Source: Steroidobacteraceae bacterium (lineage in GTDB: Bacteria; Pseudomonadota; Gammaproteobacteria; Steroidobacterales; Steroidobacteraceae). From it: a stretch of DNA of 64,000 bases. Made by a program: the position numbers and the translations under genes. The notes beneath the pieces are model-generated. The model did not search any database, was not told the DNA's origin, and saw nothing but the letters and a program-made list of their open reading frames with translations. The stretch spans positions 1-64,000 of the forward strand of contig JANWJS010000037.1 in assembly GCA_025451845.1 (NCBI GenBank), given 5' to 3'. Each line of letters starts with the position of its first letter. The stretch's first letter is position 1. Shown one piece after another: positions 8,465 to 17,330 of the stretch.

Positions 8465-9331
8465 ATGATCCGGACAGCCAAGACGCGCGAGGCGAGAAAA
8501 GCGCCGGCGGCGGCGCGCAACCCCGCCGCTCCTGCCGCGGCCAGGGAGGCGCCCGCGCACGATCCGCTCTTCAATGACTCGGCGCAGAAGGCGCTGGCCG
8601 TCCTCGAGGCATTCGGCAAGGGCCGCAGGGTGCTCAAGCTGGCGGAGGCGGCCGACCTCGCCGGCATCACCAAGGCCTCGACGCAACGCTGCATCCACAC
8701 GCTCGAGGTGTTGGGTTACCTGCGGCGCGATCGGCGCAGCACCGGCTGGATGCTGACACCACGCGCGCTGGGCATCGCTCATGCCTATCTCGCGGGCTAC
8801 CGCCTCATCGAGCAGGCGACGCAGCACCTCGTGGATCTCAATCGCGCCACCGGGGAATCCGTCAGCCTGTCGGAGCCCGACGGAACCGACATGGTCTTCG
8901 TGGCGCGATTCCCCAGCCACAAGCGATTCCTGATCCACATGCCCATCGGCAGGCGGCTGCCGATGTACTGCACTGCATCGGGACGCGCGTACCTCTCCGC
9001 TCTGCCGGCCACCGAGGCCCTGCAGCTGCTGCGGCAGTCCTCCCTGCAGGTACTGACGGCCACGACCATCACCGATGCGCAGCGCATCCAGGACCTCATC
9101 GCGGCGGCGCACGTCGATGGTTATGCCTGTTCCGACCAGGAATGTTATCGCGGCGATGTGACGGTCGCCGCCCCGGTGATCGGCGAAGGCGGCCATCCCA
9201 TCGGGGCCATCAATATCTCCGCCCCGACCAGCCGCTGGACGCTGGACGACATGCGCGCCAAGCTCGCCGCATTGGTGATGGAGACCGCGCGCGCCGTCTC
9301 CAGCGGTGCGGTACCTCAAGCTCACGGGTAA
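8465..9331 (+). CDS. IclR-family transcriptional regulator
   Basis: 288 residues. A winged helix-turn-helix (KALAVLEAFGKG ... KASTQRCIHTLEVLGYLRRD) spans about residues 38-95. The IclR effector domain follows, with the family segments VSLSEPDGTDMVFVAR, GRRLPMYCTASGRAYL and INISAPTSR. The first 35 residues are Ala/Arg-rich. An in-frame TTG at 8447 would add six residues, but it would overlap the -10 hexamer, so I prefer the ATG; no clear ribosome site is visible. It is divergent from the TonB receptor and probably controls it and the following cytochrome. Effector unknown. Confidence 0.85.
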   Translation: MIRTAKTREARKAPAAARNPAAPAAAREAPAHDPLFNDSAQKALAVLEAFGKGRRVLKLAEAADLAGITKASTQRCIHTLEVLGYLRRDRRSTGWMLTPRALGIAHAYLAGYRLIEQATQHLVDLNRATGESVSLSEPDGTDMVFVARFPSHKRFLIHMPIGRRLPMYCTASGRAYLSALPATEALQLLRQSSLQVLTATTITDAQRIQDLIAAAHVDGYACSDQECYRGDVTVAAPVIGEGGHPIGAINISAPTSRWTLDDMRAKLAALVMETARAVSSGAVPQAHG

Positions 9332-9335
9332 TCCA

Positions 9336-9863
9336 ATGTCCAATCCAGGAATCCGTGCAGAATCGCTTCCGCGCTTGCTGCAGGTGCTGTCCCTCGGCGT
9401 TGCCCTCCTCGCCGGCTCCGGCCTCCGGACGGCGGCGGTTGCGCAAGATGCCGGTCACAACATCGTCTTCGACGACAATTGCGCCATGTGCCACCAGATC
9501 GGCGCACCCGGGGTGCCCGGGCAGTTCCCACGGCTCGCCGGCCGCGCCGGCAAGATTGCCGCCACGGCGGCCGGCCGGAGCTATCTCGAGCGGGTGGTTC
9601 TCTTCGGCATGATCGGCGGTATCACGGTGGACGGCGCGCCCATCGTCGGCGGCGTGATGCCTTCCTTCGCGTCGCTCTCGGATCAGGACCTGGCCGAAGC
9701 GCTCGACTACATCGTCAGCCTCGATGACTCGGGCAAGCTCCACTGGAAGGGCACGGCGTTCGAGGCGTCGGACATCGCAAAGGCCCGCGCGATCAAGCCC
9801 CTCTCGCCAGCGCAGGTACATCAGCTGCGCGCCGACGCGGTGGGCGGCGGCGTACACCCTTAG
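9336..9863 (+). CDS. Small periplasmic cytochrome c
   Basis: 175 residues with a Sec signal peptide (cleavage near AAVAQD, residue 37) and one haem site CAMCH at 49-53. A later GGVMPSF supplies a plausible Met ligand, giving a class I cytochrome c. It starts four bases after the IclR gene, so the two are likely co-transcribed. It may serve the dehydrogenases encoded on either side, either the quinoprotein or the SpdH-like flavoprotein with which it converges. Partner assignment is inference. Confidence 0.85.
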   Translation: MSNPGIRAESLPRLLQVLSLGVALLAGSGLRTAAVAQDAGHNIVFDDNCAMCHQIGAPGVPGQFPRLAGRAGKIAATAAGRSYLERVVLFGMIGGITVDGAPIVGGVMPSFASLSDQDLAEALDYIVSLDDSGKLHWKGTAFEASDIAKARAIKPLSPAQVHQLRADAVGGGVHP

Positions 9864-9897
9864 GCGGTACACGGCGCCAAGCATCTCAGCCACGGCG

Positions 9898-9960
9898 CTA
9901 CCGGCCGAACGTCTCGCCGTGCTTGCGGTAGTCCGGGGCCGCGCGATACACCCGAGGCGT
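9898..9960 (-). other. Possible remnant of a coding C-terminus
   Basis: In the 127-base gap after the SpdH-like gene, one leftward frame reads PRVYRAAPDYRKHGETFGR before a TAG at 9900-9898. It is open for only about 20 codons and has a TAA just upstream. Its composition looks protein-like rather than random. It may be the tail of a deleted gene; chance is also possible. Confidence 0.2.
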
Positions 9961-9990
9961 CAGTGCTTACTCCACCGCGCAGCGTAACCC

Positions 9991-12069
9991 TCAGGACTTG
10001 ATGTTCTGCCTGACGAACGGATATGCCCGCCTTGAAAGCACCTGCTCCACGGCCCAATGTGCGGTCAGAAACGCCGCGTCAGTATGCGGGCTCGCGGCTG
10101 CATCCGCGTTGGCGATGGAAATGAGTCCGTAGGGCTGCCTCGCCGCCACACAGGAGCGGCGATCGGTCTCCGTGAACACCCAGTCCAAGGGATCATAGAG
10201 ACTATTGTACGTGTAGGAGTATCCGTGGCCCCAGCGGTTGACCATGATGCCCTGGATATCCCGCCGCGGGTCGAAGCCGCCCGGCGCGAGGATGCGCGCC
10301 AGCTGATCACGGATGTTGCGTTCGAAAGTCGCGAAGGTCGTGCCCAGCAGCTCGGCTCTGCCTGCCCGGTGCTGTTCCTTGCGTGGCAGTCCCGGAACAT
10401 TGGGATAACGGGTCAGGAAGAGCACGATCGGGTCTTCCGGTGAGGCGGAATGGCGCAACCCGCCCAGGTCCACCGGCTCCGGCAGCGAGACCGTGTCGTG
10501 GTACATCGTTGCACAGCTGACGGAGCTGATGCCGAGCTTCTCAAACGCCTTCCAATTCCTGACGAGCACGCTCGTATAAACGATGGGCGCCTTGACGTTG
10601 TAAGCGAGCGCTGCTTTCTGATCTGCGGACAGCTCCGGGATGACGTAGGGAATCATCATGTTCCATGACGCCATTACACACGCCCGGGCGCGCACGTCAT
10701 ACAGCTTTCCCGAGGCTACATTGGAGGGGCTGTATGAGACGATAACTTCCTTGGCGCTGGCGGCATCACCGTCATGCCGCACGTTGAGCACGGTACTGTT
10801 GAGGCGGATCCGCGTCGAATTGTAGGGTCGATCGAACAGCGCGTAGTCGACCCGCGCCATGCCGACGTCTTCCATGGTGGTACCGGGCACCGCATCTGGA
10901 ATGAGCCGGCGCACCAACAAACGTGCAAGCGTGGCATTGCCGTCCGGAAAATGTACATCAGCATTTCCCGGCTGTTGGCGACCATGCTGCCCACCCGGTA
11001 AATCGGCCAGGAGACCCTGAGGTAGCGGATCCAGCTTCAAGCCCGCAAAGCCGGCACCGCCCATTACCCATGCGAAGAGCGCCGGCGTCGCATCCGCGCC
11101 AACGCCGAACACGGCGCGGCCGAGCGCCATGTAGAACCAGTACGCCTGCGGGTCCACCTTGGCTGCCTGGATGAGGTAATCCTTGTACGACATCCGGGCG
11201 AGACGCTCCTTCTTCTCACCTTGCGTAAGGCCCGCGAGGTAGTCGGGCTGCGCCGGATCCTGTAGGCGCAGCAGGTCCCGTTTCGCGCGCTCGGAGAGCG
11301 GCATTCGGCTGACATACTCCTGGGTGAGCGGCGGCCGGTACTCTTTGGCGCTGCTGAGGGGCGCAACGGCGAGCCGATCGGCGCCAAATGTCTCGCGATC
11401 GAAAAAGTACGCGGGGCGCAGGCCGAGGGAGGGATAGAGGCCCTTATTCGCCTTGTTGCCCGCCACATACCGCGGCAGGTCGACGCCGATATCGTCCAAC
11501 ACCTGTCGTGCCCATGGGTTGTAGCGGGCCGGCGATTCGATGTCCAAGGTGCCGCCATTCAGGACCAGCGTCCGGCCCTGATAGTGGAACTCGTTCCGCC
11601 GCGCGTGCCCGCCGACATCGTCGTGATTGTCCAGAATGAGCACTCGCGCGCCCGGACCCACGCCCTTGTGAAAGAAATGCGCGGCCGCGAGCCCGCTCAA
11701 CCCCCCGCCGACGATGACCAGGTCGTAGGTCTCCCCGGTGTGCTCCGCGCCCCCCAGTTCGATGGAGTGGCGGTCGCGCAGAGCGTGGGCCGCGGTAAAC
11801 GAGCCCGGCTGCGACCCGCGGATACCCGTGCGCATGGGCGGATAGGGATCGTCCTCGCCGGGCGTCCCGCCAGAGCGCGCAGCGGCGGCGGCGTCAGCAG
11901 TCGCTGCGCCACCGCGTCCCGCGGCGAGAGCGGTCTCGGTCAGCGCAACGGATCCCGCGACCCAGGCAACGCCGTTGAGAAAATCACGCCGGGAGATGTC
12001 GCGATCCATTCCCAGGGTGCGATCCGAGCTCCCGCTCGGCTTGCCGGGGTTGCCTGTCTCGTCGGTCAT
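9991..12069 (-). CDS. SpdH-like FAD-dependent amine oxidoreductase (Tat-exported)
   Basis: A 692-residue flavoprotein. A Tat signal SRRDFLNG (Arg27-Arg28) precedes a Rossmann FAD site VIVGGGLSGLAAAHFF at 118-134 and DVGGHARRNEF. The C-terminal signature VNRWGHGYSYTYNSLYDPLD is typical of the spermidine dehydrogenase (SpdH) group, which cleaves polyamines and passes electrons to a respiratory acceptor rather than oxygen. The length fits. It is the last gene of the leftward amine cluster, 180 bases after the molybdenum subunit. Substrate is inferred from family only. Confidence 0.8.
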   Translation of the reverse strand: MTDETGNPGKPSGSSDRTLGMDRDISRRDFLNGVAWVAGSVALTETALAAGRGGAATADAAAAARSGGTPGEDDPYPPMRTGIRGSQPGSFTAAHALRDRHSIELGGAEHTGETYDLVIVGGGLSGLAAAHFFHKGVGPGARVLILDNHDDVGGHARRNEFHYQGRTLVLNGGTLDIESPARYNPWARQVLDDIGVDLPRYVAGNKANKGLYPSLGLRPAYFFDRETFGADRLAVAPLSSAKEYRPPLTQEYVSRMPLSERAKRDLLRLQDPAQPDYLAGLTQGEKKERLARMSYKDYLIQAAKVDPQAYWFYMALGRAVFGVGADATPALFAWVMGGAGFAGLKLDPLPQGLLADLPGGQHGRQQPGNADVHFPDGNATLARLLVRRLIPDAVPGTTMEDVGMARVDYALFDRPYNSTRIRLNSTVLNVRHDGDAASAKEVIVSYSPSNVASGKLYDVRARACVMASWNMMIPYVIPELSADQKAALAYNVKAPIVYTSVLVRNWKAFEKLGISSVSCATMYHDTVSLPEPVDLGGLRHSASPEDPIVLFLTRYPNVPGLPRKEQHRAGRAELLGTTFATFERNIRDQLARILAPGGFDPRRDIQGIMVNRWGHGYSYTYNSLYDPLDWVFTETDRRSCVAARQPYGLISIANADAAASPHTDAAFLTAHWAVEQVLSRRAYPFVRQNIKS

Positions 12070-12183
12070 CGGGTACCTCTACAGCTTCACCATCACGTGT
12101 CGCGGCACGGTGTAGTCCTGGCGACGGGATGCCCGGTTACGAGGCCGAGTACGCGCCGCCGGCCCCTCGCCCGCCACGACGCC

Positions 12184-12237
12184 TCAGTTGATCAGCAGGC
12201 GCGTGCGTACCTCAGCCTGCGACTGTGTGGTGCTCAT
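12184..12237 (-). CDS. 17-residue open frame, possible leader or gene remnant
   Basis: Reads [17 protein letters not shown] then TGA, with an AGGA ribosome site upstream of the ATG. Further along the same gap (about 12070-12125), another frame ends [12 protein letters not shown] before TAG. A protein-like start and a protein-like end in a 180-base gap suggest a gene with a large internal deletion. The start resembles the RTRLLIN beginnings of some aldehyde dehydrogenases, from memory only. A translated leader for the SpdH-like gene is the alternative. Confidence 0.3.
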   Translation of the reverse strand: MSTTQSQAEVRTRLLIN

Positions 12238-12249
12238 CGTCGTGATTCC

Positions 12250-14556
12250 TCAGGAGGTCTGGCGTGAGAGCGTGCTGCCAATCGGCAGCCGGCGGATGCG
12301 CCGGCCCGTCGCGGCGAAAATGGCATTGCACAGCGCCGGCGCGATCGGTGGCAGCCCCGGCTCGCCGACACCGCCCAGCGGCACATCGAAGCCTGCGGGC
12401 TGCAGATGGAGCCGAATCTCCCGTGGCGCCTCGGACATGCGCATCACGGCATAGTCGTTGAAGTTGGATTGCTGCACGCGTCCCGCCTTGAACGTGATCT
12501 CGCCATGCATCGCCAGGGTAAGGCCCATGATGCATGCCCCCTCTAGCTGCGCCCGAACGCGATCCGGGTTGACCTGGGGACCGCAATCGAAGGCGAGGTC
12601 CACCCGTGGGATCGTGAGCTCGCCATTCGCGCCGACCCGGACCTCGATGACCGCCGCGGCGTAACTCATGAAGCTGTAGGTGGCGGCGAGACCCAGGCCG
12701 TGCCCCCTCGGCATCCGGCGCCCCCATCCCGCTTCGCTCGTCGCCCGCTCGATGACGCCCCGTAATCGTCCGGTGTCCAGCGGATGCAGCGTAGGCGACT
12801 CGCCGTAGTTCCAGGTATCGGCCAGCGAACGCGGATCGATCCGGCGCGGCGGACCGATCAGCTCCAGTTGATACGCCCGCGGGTCGCGCCCGGCCGCGTG
12901 CGCCACCTCATCAACGAAGCTCTGAACCGCGAAACCGTGCGCGATGTTGTATACCGAGCGGAACCAGCCGATGCGCGCATAGGCAGGCACGCTCGGGATC
13001 TCCAGCCGGATGTTGGGGATACGAAACGGAATGTTGCTCATTCCCTGACCATACTCGGTCTCATCCTCGCCCTCGGCGCCCGCGGTGAAGGTCGCATTCT
13101 CAGTCGCCGCCGCGGAGCGGTGCAGCCACGCGAGTGGCATGCCGTCGGGTCCGAGCGCGGCCTCCAGATGCTCGAGTGCCGCGGCCTGGTAGTAGTCGCA
13201 CTGGATATCGTCCTCACGGGTCCACATGACTCTGACGGGCGCTCCCTGCATGGCTTTGGAGAGCAACGCCGCTTCGCCGGCGAAATCGGGCATCGACTTC
13301 CGTCCGAACCCGCCGCCGAGCAGGGTGACGTGCACCGTCACGTCCGATTCCTTCATACCCAGCAGCTCTGTGACGAGATCGCGAGTGGCCTGGGGAGCCT
13401 GCACCGGCGCCCACACCTCACAATGCCCGTTGCTGATACGGGCCGTCGCCGCAGGCGGCTCCATCGAGGCATGCGCCAGAGAAGGCAGGTAGTACTCGGC
13501 TTCGATCCGCTTGCCGCTTTTCTCGAGGATAGTTTGAGCATCACCCTGATTGCGGATCACCTTGGCCGGGTTGCGCACCGCCTGCTCCAACACCTTCTCG
13601 AACTGCCGCGAGTCGTAGCTCCGATTGGGTCCATCGTCCCACTGGAGCTTCAGCGCTTCGCGACCCTTGATGGCTGCCCACGTGTTGCGCGCCAGGACCG
13701 CGATACCGCCGAGCGGGTAGTACTGCGCCGGCAGCGAATGCGAGGGAATTTGCACGACGCGCAGCACACCCGGTACAGCGAGAGCTGCCTGCGCGTCGTA
13801 ACGGACCAGCTTGCCACCCAACACGGCGGGCCGCGCTACGACGGCATAAAGCATTCCATCGAGGCGCGTGTCGATGCCGTATGCCGCACGGCCGGCAACG
13901 ATATCCGCCCCATCGATGAGTCGCGTGTTCGACTTGCCGATGTAGCGGAACTGCGCGGGGTCTTTCAGCCGTACCTGAGAGGGCTCCGGGACCGACTGCC
14001 GCATCGCCTGATCGGCGAGCTGGCCATAGGAAAGCCGCCGGCCGGTGCCGCGATGCACCACCTGCTGGCGCTCGGCTGCGACCTCGCTTACGGGCACACG
14101 CCAGTGCGCGGCCGCGGCACTCTCGAGCATCATCCGGGCCGCAGCACCCACGCGCCGCATCGGCTCGAAGAAGTGACGCATACTTCGTGAGCCGTCAGTG
14201 TCCTCACTACCGTAGCGGCTCTCGTCGGCCGGCGCTTGCGTGACCTGGACTCGCGGCCAGTCCGCCTCGAGCTCATCGGCCACTACCAGAGCGAGGCTGG
14301 TCCGGATCCCCTGCCCCATTTCGGGCCGATGCACTGTGACGGTTACAGTGTCGTCCGGATGAATGGCCACGAACACCAGAGGATTCTCCACCACGCCGCC
14401 CGGGAACGCGGCCGCACCGTAGAGCGGTGGCTGACTCGCCAATACGATCCCACCCGACTCGCGCAAACAAAGGACGAATCCCCCCAGCGCCGCCGCCCCC
14501 TGCAACACTGTTCGCCGCGTGATAGGGCGCTGGCCCCCCGGGTTGCGGGCGCTCAT
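12250..14556 (-). CDS. Molybdenum hydroxylase large subunit (IorB-like, Tat-exported)
   Basis: A 768-residue molybdopterin-binding subunit of the xanthine dehydrogenase superfamily, closest in layout to isoquinoline 1-oxidoreductase beta and related periplasmic aldehyde dehydrogenases. A Tat signal [15 protein letters not shown] starts the protein. The Mo-cofactor loop LLGGGFGRK is in the middle, and the active-site Glu loop [18 protein letters not shown] is near the C-terminus. The ATG overlaps the stop of the iron-sulfur subunit (ATGA), so the two are translationally coupled. With a cytochrome c just upstream, electrons probably go to cytochrome c in the periplasm. Its position beside mauAB suggests the amine-derived aldehyde as substrate; this is inference. 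Confidence 0.85.
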   Translation of the reverse strand: MSARNPGGQRPITRRTVLQGAAALGGFVLCLRESGGIVLASQPPLYGAAAFPGGVVENPLVFVAIHPDDTVTVTVHRPEMGQGIRTSLALVVADELEADWPRVQVTQAPADESRYGSEDTDGSRSMRHFFEPMRRVGAAARMMLESAAAAHWRVPVSEVAAERQQVVHRGTGRRLSYGQLADQAMRQSVPEPSQVRLKDPAQFRYIGKSNTRLIDGADIVAGRAAYGIDTRLDGMLYAVVARPAVLGGKLVRYDAQAALAVPGVLRVVQIPSHSLPAQYYPLGGIAVLARNTWAAIKGREALKLQWDDGPNRSYDSRQFEKVLEQAVRNPAKVIRNQGDAQTILEKSGKRIEAEYYLPSLAHASMEPPAATARISNGHCEVWAPVQAPQATRDLVTELLGMKESDVTVHVTLLGGGFGRKSMPDFAGEAALLSKAMQGAPVRVMWTREDDIQCDYYQAAALEHLEAALGPDGMPLAWLHRSAAATENATFTAGAEGEDETEYGQGMSNIPFRIPNIRLEIPSVPAYARIGWFRSVYNIAHGFAVQSFVDEVAHAAGRDPRAYQLELIGPPRRIDPRSLADTWNYGESPTLHPLDTGRLRGVIERATSEAGWGRRMPRGHGLGLAATYSFMSYAAAVIEVRVGANGELTIPRVDLAFDCGPQVNPDRVRAQLEGACIMGLTLAMHGEITFKAGRVQQSNFNDYAVMRMSEAPREIRLHLQPAGFDVPLGGVGEPGLPPIAPALCNAIFAATGRRIRRLPIGSTLSRQTS

Positions 14557-15023
14557 GCCGCACCCCGCAACTGCTGCGCCGCCTGATGGATCGCCGCCCG
14601 GATCCGCGGGTACGTTCCGCAACGGCAGATGTTGCCGGCCATCGCGGAATCGATGTCCGCATCGGTGGGATGCGTCGAGTGGCGCAGCAGCGCCGCCGCG
14701 CTCATGATCTGCCCAGCCTGGCAATAGCCGCACTGCGGCACGCCGAGAGCCAGCCACGCGGTCTGCACGGCGTGTCCGACACGGTCGTGGCCTATCCCCT
14801 CCACCGTGGTGATTCTTTTGCCGAGCACCGCGTTGACGGGCGTGATGCAGGTGCGCACCGGATGTCCCGCCACGTGCACCGTGCAGGCGCCGCAGAGTCC
14901 CATGCCGCAACCGAACTTGGTGCCGGTCAGCCCCAGCTCATCGCGCAGCACCCAAAGAAGCGGCGTGTCCGCGGCCGCCTCCACGTGGACGGACTCGCCG
15001 TTGACGCTCAGCTCGTATCGCAT
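14553..15023 (-). CDS. [2Fe-2S] subunit of the molybdenum hydroxylase (IorA-like)
   Basis: 156 residues with both expected clusters: plant-type ferredoxin Cys39, Cys44, Cys47 and Cys59 (CGMGLCGAC...C), and the helical-domain cluster Cys98, Cys101, Cys133 and Cys135 (QCGYC...NICRC). It moves electrons from the Mo site to the external acceptor. No signal peptide is present; in this family the small subunit is carried across the membrane with the Tat-tagged large subunit. It lies 24 bases after the cytochrome c gene. Confidence 0.9.
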   Translation of the reverse strand: MRYELSVNGESVHVEAAADTPLLWVLRDELGLTGTKFGCGMGLCGACTVHVAGHPVRTCITPVNAVLGKRITTVEGIGHDRVGHAVQTAWLALGVPQCGYCQAGQIMSAAALLRHSTHPTDADIDSAMAGNICRCGTYPRIRAAIHQAAQQLRGAA

Positions 15024-15047
15024 ATCGGGCCTCCTGGATGCGGATAA

Positions 15048-15584
15048 TCAGCGCGACGCGGTGACTGGCGCCGCATACACGTGCAGCGCCAGCGGCACGC
15101 GGCACCGGCTCGCAAGGCCCGCCACCACCTGGTTGCGATAGGCGGTCAATCCGGTGTCGGTGAGCGGATGGTGGCGCAGCCGCGCTACCTCGGCAACCGT
15201 ATAAAGGGAGGCCTTCTCCCCTCCAGCCACCGGCGCGCCCAGGTCGAATACCACGAAGTTCATGACTTCCGTCAGCCTCCTGTCCGACAGCTGCGTCAGC
15301 GCGACATCCGGCAGCCGAATGATGAAGTCTCGTCCCTGGGGCGTGCACAGGAAGCTGCCGGTCAGACCCCGCAGGGTCGGCACCGAGCCCGGCGCCGATC
15401 TTCCTTCGATGCCGTGACAGCCGCCGCACGAGGTCAGATACGCCACCTGGGCCGCCGGCAGGGGGGTCGGCGACTGCGCCCGCTTCGCTCGCGGCACGGC
15501 TGCGAGCGCCACCGCCGTGATGAGCGTCATCAGGCCCGCGACGAGGCCCATCCCAATTGCGCAACGACGGTTCACAGCCCTCAT
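15048..15584 (-). CDS. Monohaem cytochrome c of the amine cluster
   Basis: 178 residues with an N-terminal membrane or signal segment (IGMGLVAGLMTLITAVALAA, about 10-29) and a single haem site CGGCH at 53-57. The start ATG lies ten bases after the mauA stop; a longer frame would run into mauA. Classical mau operons encode the copper protein amicyanin (MauC) as electron acceptor. No such gene is present, and this cytochrome is in the right place to replace it and also to serve the molybdenum enzyme downstream. It has one haem motif only, so it is not a MauG-type dihaem enzyme. Confidence 0.85.
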   Translation of the reverse strand: MRAVNRRCAIGMGLVAGLMTLITAVALAAVPRAKRAQSPTPLPAAQVAYLTSCGGCHGIEGRSAPGSVPTLRGLTGSFLCTPQGRDFIIRLPDVALTQLSDRRLTEVMNFVVFDLGAPVAGGEKASLYTVAEVARLRHHPLTDTGLTAYRNQVVAGLASRCRVPLALHVYAAPVTASR

Positions 15585-15594
15585 GCGCGCAGAA

Positions 15595-16128
15595 TCACTC
15601 CGCCAGTCCCACCAGGATGGCCATGGAGCAGTGATACTCGAAAGTGTTGGCGCCGATGCACCAGATGATGTGGTTGTTCGCCTGTGGACGATAGATGGGC
15701 ATCGCGTGGTCGGTGCCGAGGCAGCTGCATTTCGGGCAGATGCTCGCCCCACAGCAATCCCGATACGCGATCAGGTACGAGCGCTGATCGGCAGGATTGA
15801 TGCAGCTGCCGATCCAGGACGTCGGCGATGGCTGGGATCCCGGCGGACAGGAATGCATACCGCCGCCGCAGCAGGCGCACAGGTTTCCGTCGATGCCGCA
15901 ATATCGCCAGTAGTTGCACGCCGTGTTGTCATCCGTCTGTGCCGCACGGCTGAAGTCCGTTCCCTTGCCCTCATCCGCGGCGCGAGCGCGCTGCACGGGC
16001 AGCAACGGGAAAGCAGGCGCGGCCACCAGCAGCGCCCCGAGGCGCGCCAGCGCGCTGCGCCTGGAGAGCCGGCCCGCCAGGCGGCGTGTGAGGCGCTCGC
16101 CGAGGTTGTCGACAAGAAGTCGCTTCAT
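15595..16128 (-). CDS. mauA: Amine dehydrogenase light (TTQ) subunit
   Basis: 177 residues, matching the small subunit of methylamine/aralkylamine dehydrogenase. A long Tat-type leader (SRRSALARLGALLVAAPAF) is cleaved near ARA-ADE, about residue 50. Trp105 and Trp156 are 51 residues apart, exactly the spacing of the TTQ-forming Trp57 and Trp108 of the Paracoccus enzyme as I recall it. Asp80 and Asp124 fall at the positions of its active-site Asp32 and Asp76; Tyr165 matches Tyr119, and Ser168 takes the place of Thr122. Fourteen cysteines can form the dense disulfide set that needs MauD/MauE. The protein oxidises a primary amine to an aldehyde in the periplasm. mauA follows mauB directly. No mauG is in the window. 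Confidence 0.93.
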   Translation of the reverse strand: MKRLLVDNLGERLTRRLAGRLSRRSALARLGALLVAAPAFPLLPVQRARAADEGKGTDFSRAAQTDDNTACNYWRYCGIDGNLCACCGGGMHSCPPGSQPSPTSWIGSCINPADQRSYLIAYRDCCGASICPKCSCLGTDHAMPIYRPQANNHIIWCIGANTFEYHCSMAILVGLAE

Positions 16129-16130
16129 GA

Positions 16131-17330
16131 TCAGTGACCTCGCACTCTCAGCACGCCGGGGGCCACGACTTGGGTGGCCCTGAGCACCGCCCCCGAGTCC
16201 GCGCTCATGACCCACAGCCAGCCATCCGACAACGCGAAAAGGAGCGGTTGCGCATCCTGGGTGACGGCTACGAGCGTAGCGGCCTCCGGCACGTCGAAGC
16301 GCTTGAGCAGCCGGTGCTGGCGGACATCGAGCACCCAAACCTGCGAGCCCCCTTGCTCGGAGCTCCAGGGATGTCCCTCGTGCATCGCCACGAAGAGGCG
16401 CCCGGTCGCCGCCTGGTACGCGGCCATGGCCTGTCCACCCGGACGCCAGGTAATCTGCCCGACCTGCGAGGTAGCCGGTGACAGGCCGGCCGCCCCCTCC
16501 ATGGACCACGGCTTGTCGAAACGGGGCTGATCCGCCAGATGCACCGGATGGACCCAGCCGTCATAGGTGATGAAAAGAGCGAGACCGCTCTTGCGGTCGG
16601 CAACGCTCTCGTCGAATACCGGATCATTCATGATGTCGAAGAAGCGCTTGCTGCGGTGGACGGAGTACTGCCCTTTCGCATCGGTGTCGGCCACGGCCAG
16701 CGAGCCATCGCCGCAGAGTGAGGCGAAGCCGCGCTCGCCGAATGGGAACACCAGGCCGCAGCCGGGGATCTCCACCGACGTGAGCACTTTGCCCTGCTTC
16801 AGGTCGATCACGGTGACCGACGGCGCCGGCTGAAAGCTGTAGTCATAAGCGTAGTGCCCATCGGGGCTCAAGGCAAAGCTATTGGTCTTGGGATCCGAGA
16901 TCAGCCGCCCTGGAAGCGCGATTTCACCCTCATTCTGCAATTTTGGGCCGCCGTAAATCGACAATACATCCTCGCGCTTGCCGCGATTTCCCATCGTCCA
17001 GTACGTCTCCGAGATATACAGAGTCCGATTGTCCGGAGCCCAGGCGAAGTTCGCATACTCCGACGAGTACACGGTTCCCACAGGCTTCGCCGTGTCGCCG
17101 TCGATGATGCGAATTCCCGGAGGGGCGATGGCGTCCATGGCGCTGTATACGAGCTCATGCGGCGCCAGACCCTGAAAGGGAGTGACACCCGCCGTTTCGC
17201 TCTGCAGCACCGGTGGTGTCTGCTGTCCGGCGGCAGGCGCGGCGTGCGCCGGCAGCACGAGCCGTCCAGCGCTCAGAGCCAACACCGCGGCAATTCCATA
17301 AGCCGCACGGCCGTGTGGAAGTCGGTTCAT
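16131..17330 (-). CDS. mauB: Amine dehydrogenase heavy (beta-propeller) subunit
   Basis: 399 residues with a signal peptide (cleavage near PAHAAPA). The rest is the seven-bladed propeller of the MauB/AauB family: YSSEYANFAWAPDNRTLYISETYW, ALSPDGHYAYDYSFQPAPSV, IPGCGLVFPFGERGFASLCGDGS and FITYDGWVHPV. It forms the alpha2beta2 enzyme with MauA. The ATG overlaps the stop of the permease gene (ATGA), and mauA starts two bases after its end. Whether the enzyme is of the methylamine or the aromatic-amine type cannot be settled by eye. Confidence 0.92.
   Translation of the reverse strand: MNRLPHGRAAYGIAAVLALSAGRLVLPAHAAPAAGQQTPPVLQSETAGVTPFQGLAPHELVYSAMDAIAPPGIRIIDGDTAKPVGTVYSSEYANFAWAPDNRTLYISETYWTMGNRGKREDVLSIYGGPKLQNEGEIALPGRLISDPKTNSFALSPDGHYAYDYSFQPAPSVTVIDLKQGKVLTSVEIPGCGLVFPFGERGFASLCGDGSLAVADTDAKGQYSVHRSKRFFDIMNDPVFDESVADRKSGLALFITYDGWVHPVHLADQPRFDKPWSMEGAAGLSPATSQVGQITWRPGGQAMAAYQAATGRLFVAMHEGHPWSSEQGGSQVWVLDVRQHRLLKRFDVPEAATLVAVTQDAQPLLFALSDGWLWVMSADSGAVLRATQVVAPGVLRVRGH

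Noticed and set aside
12784-14190. A 468-codon rightward frame within the molybdenum subunit
   Set aside because: Antisense shadow; no recognisable domain, while the leftward frame carries the GGGFGRK and GEPG motifs.
15048-15584. Cytochrome c next to mauA as a MauG substitute
   Set aside because: Only one CxxCH motif and about 178 residues; MauG needs two haems and about 350 residues.
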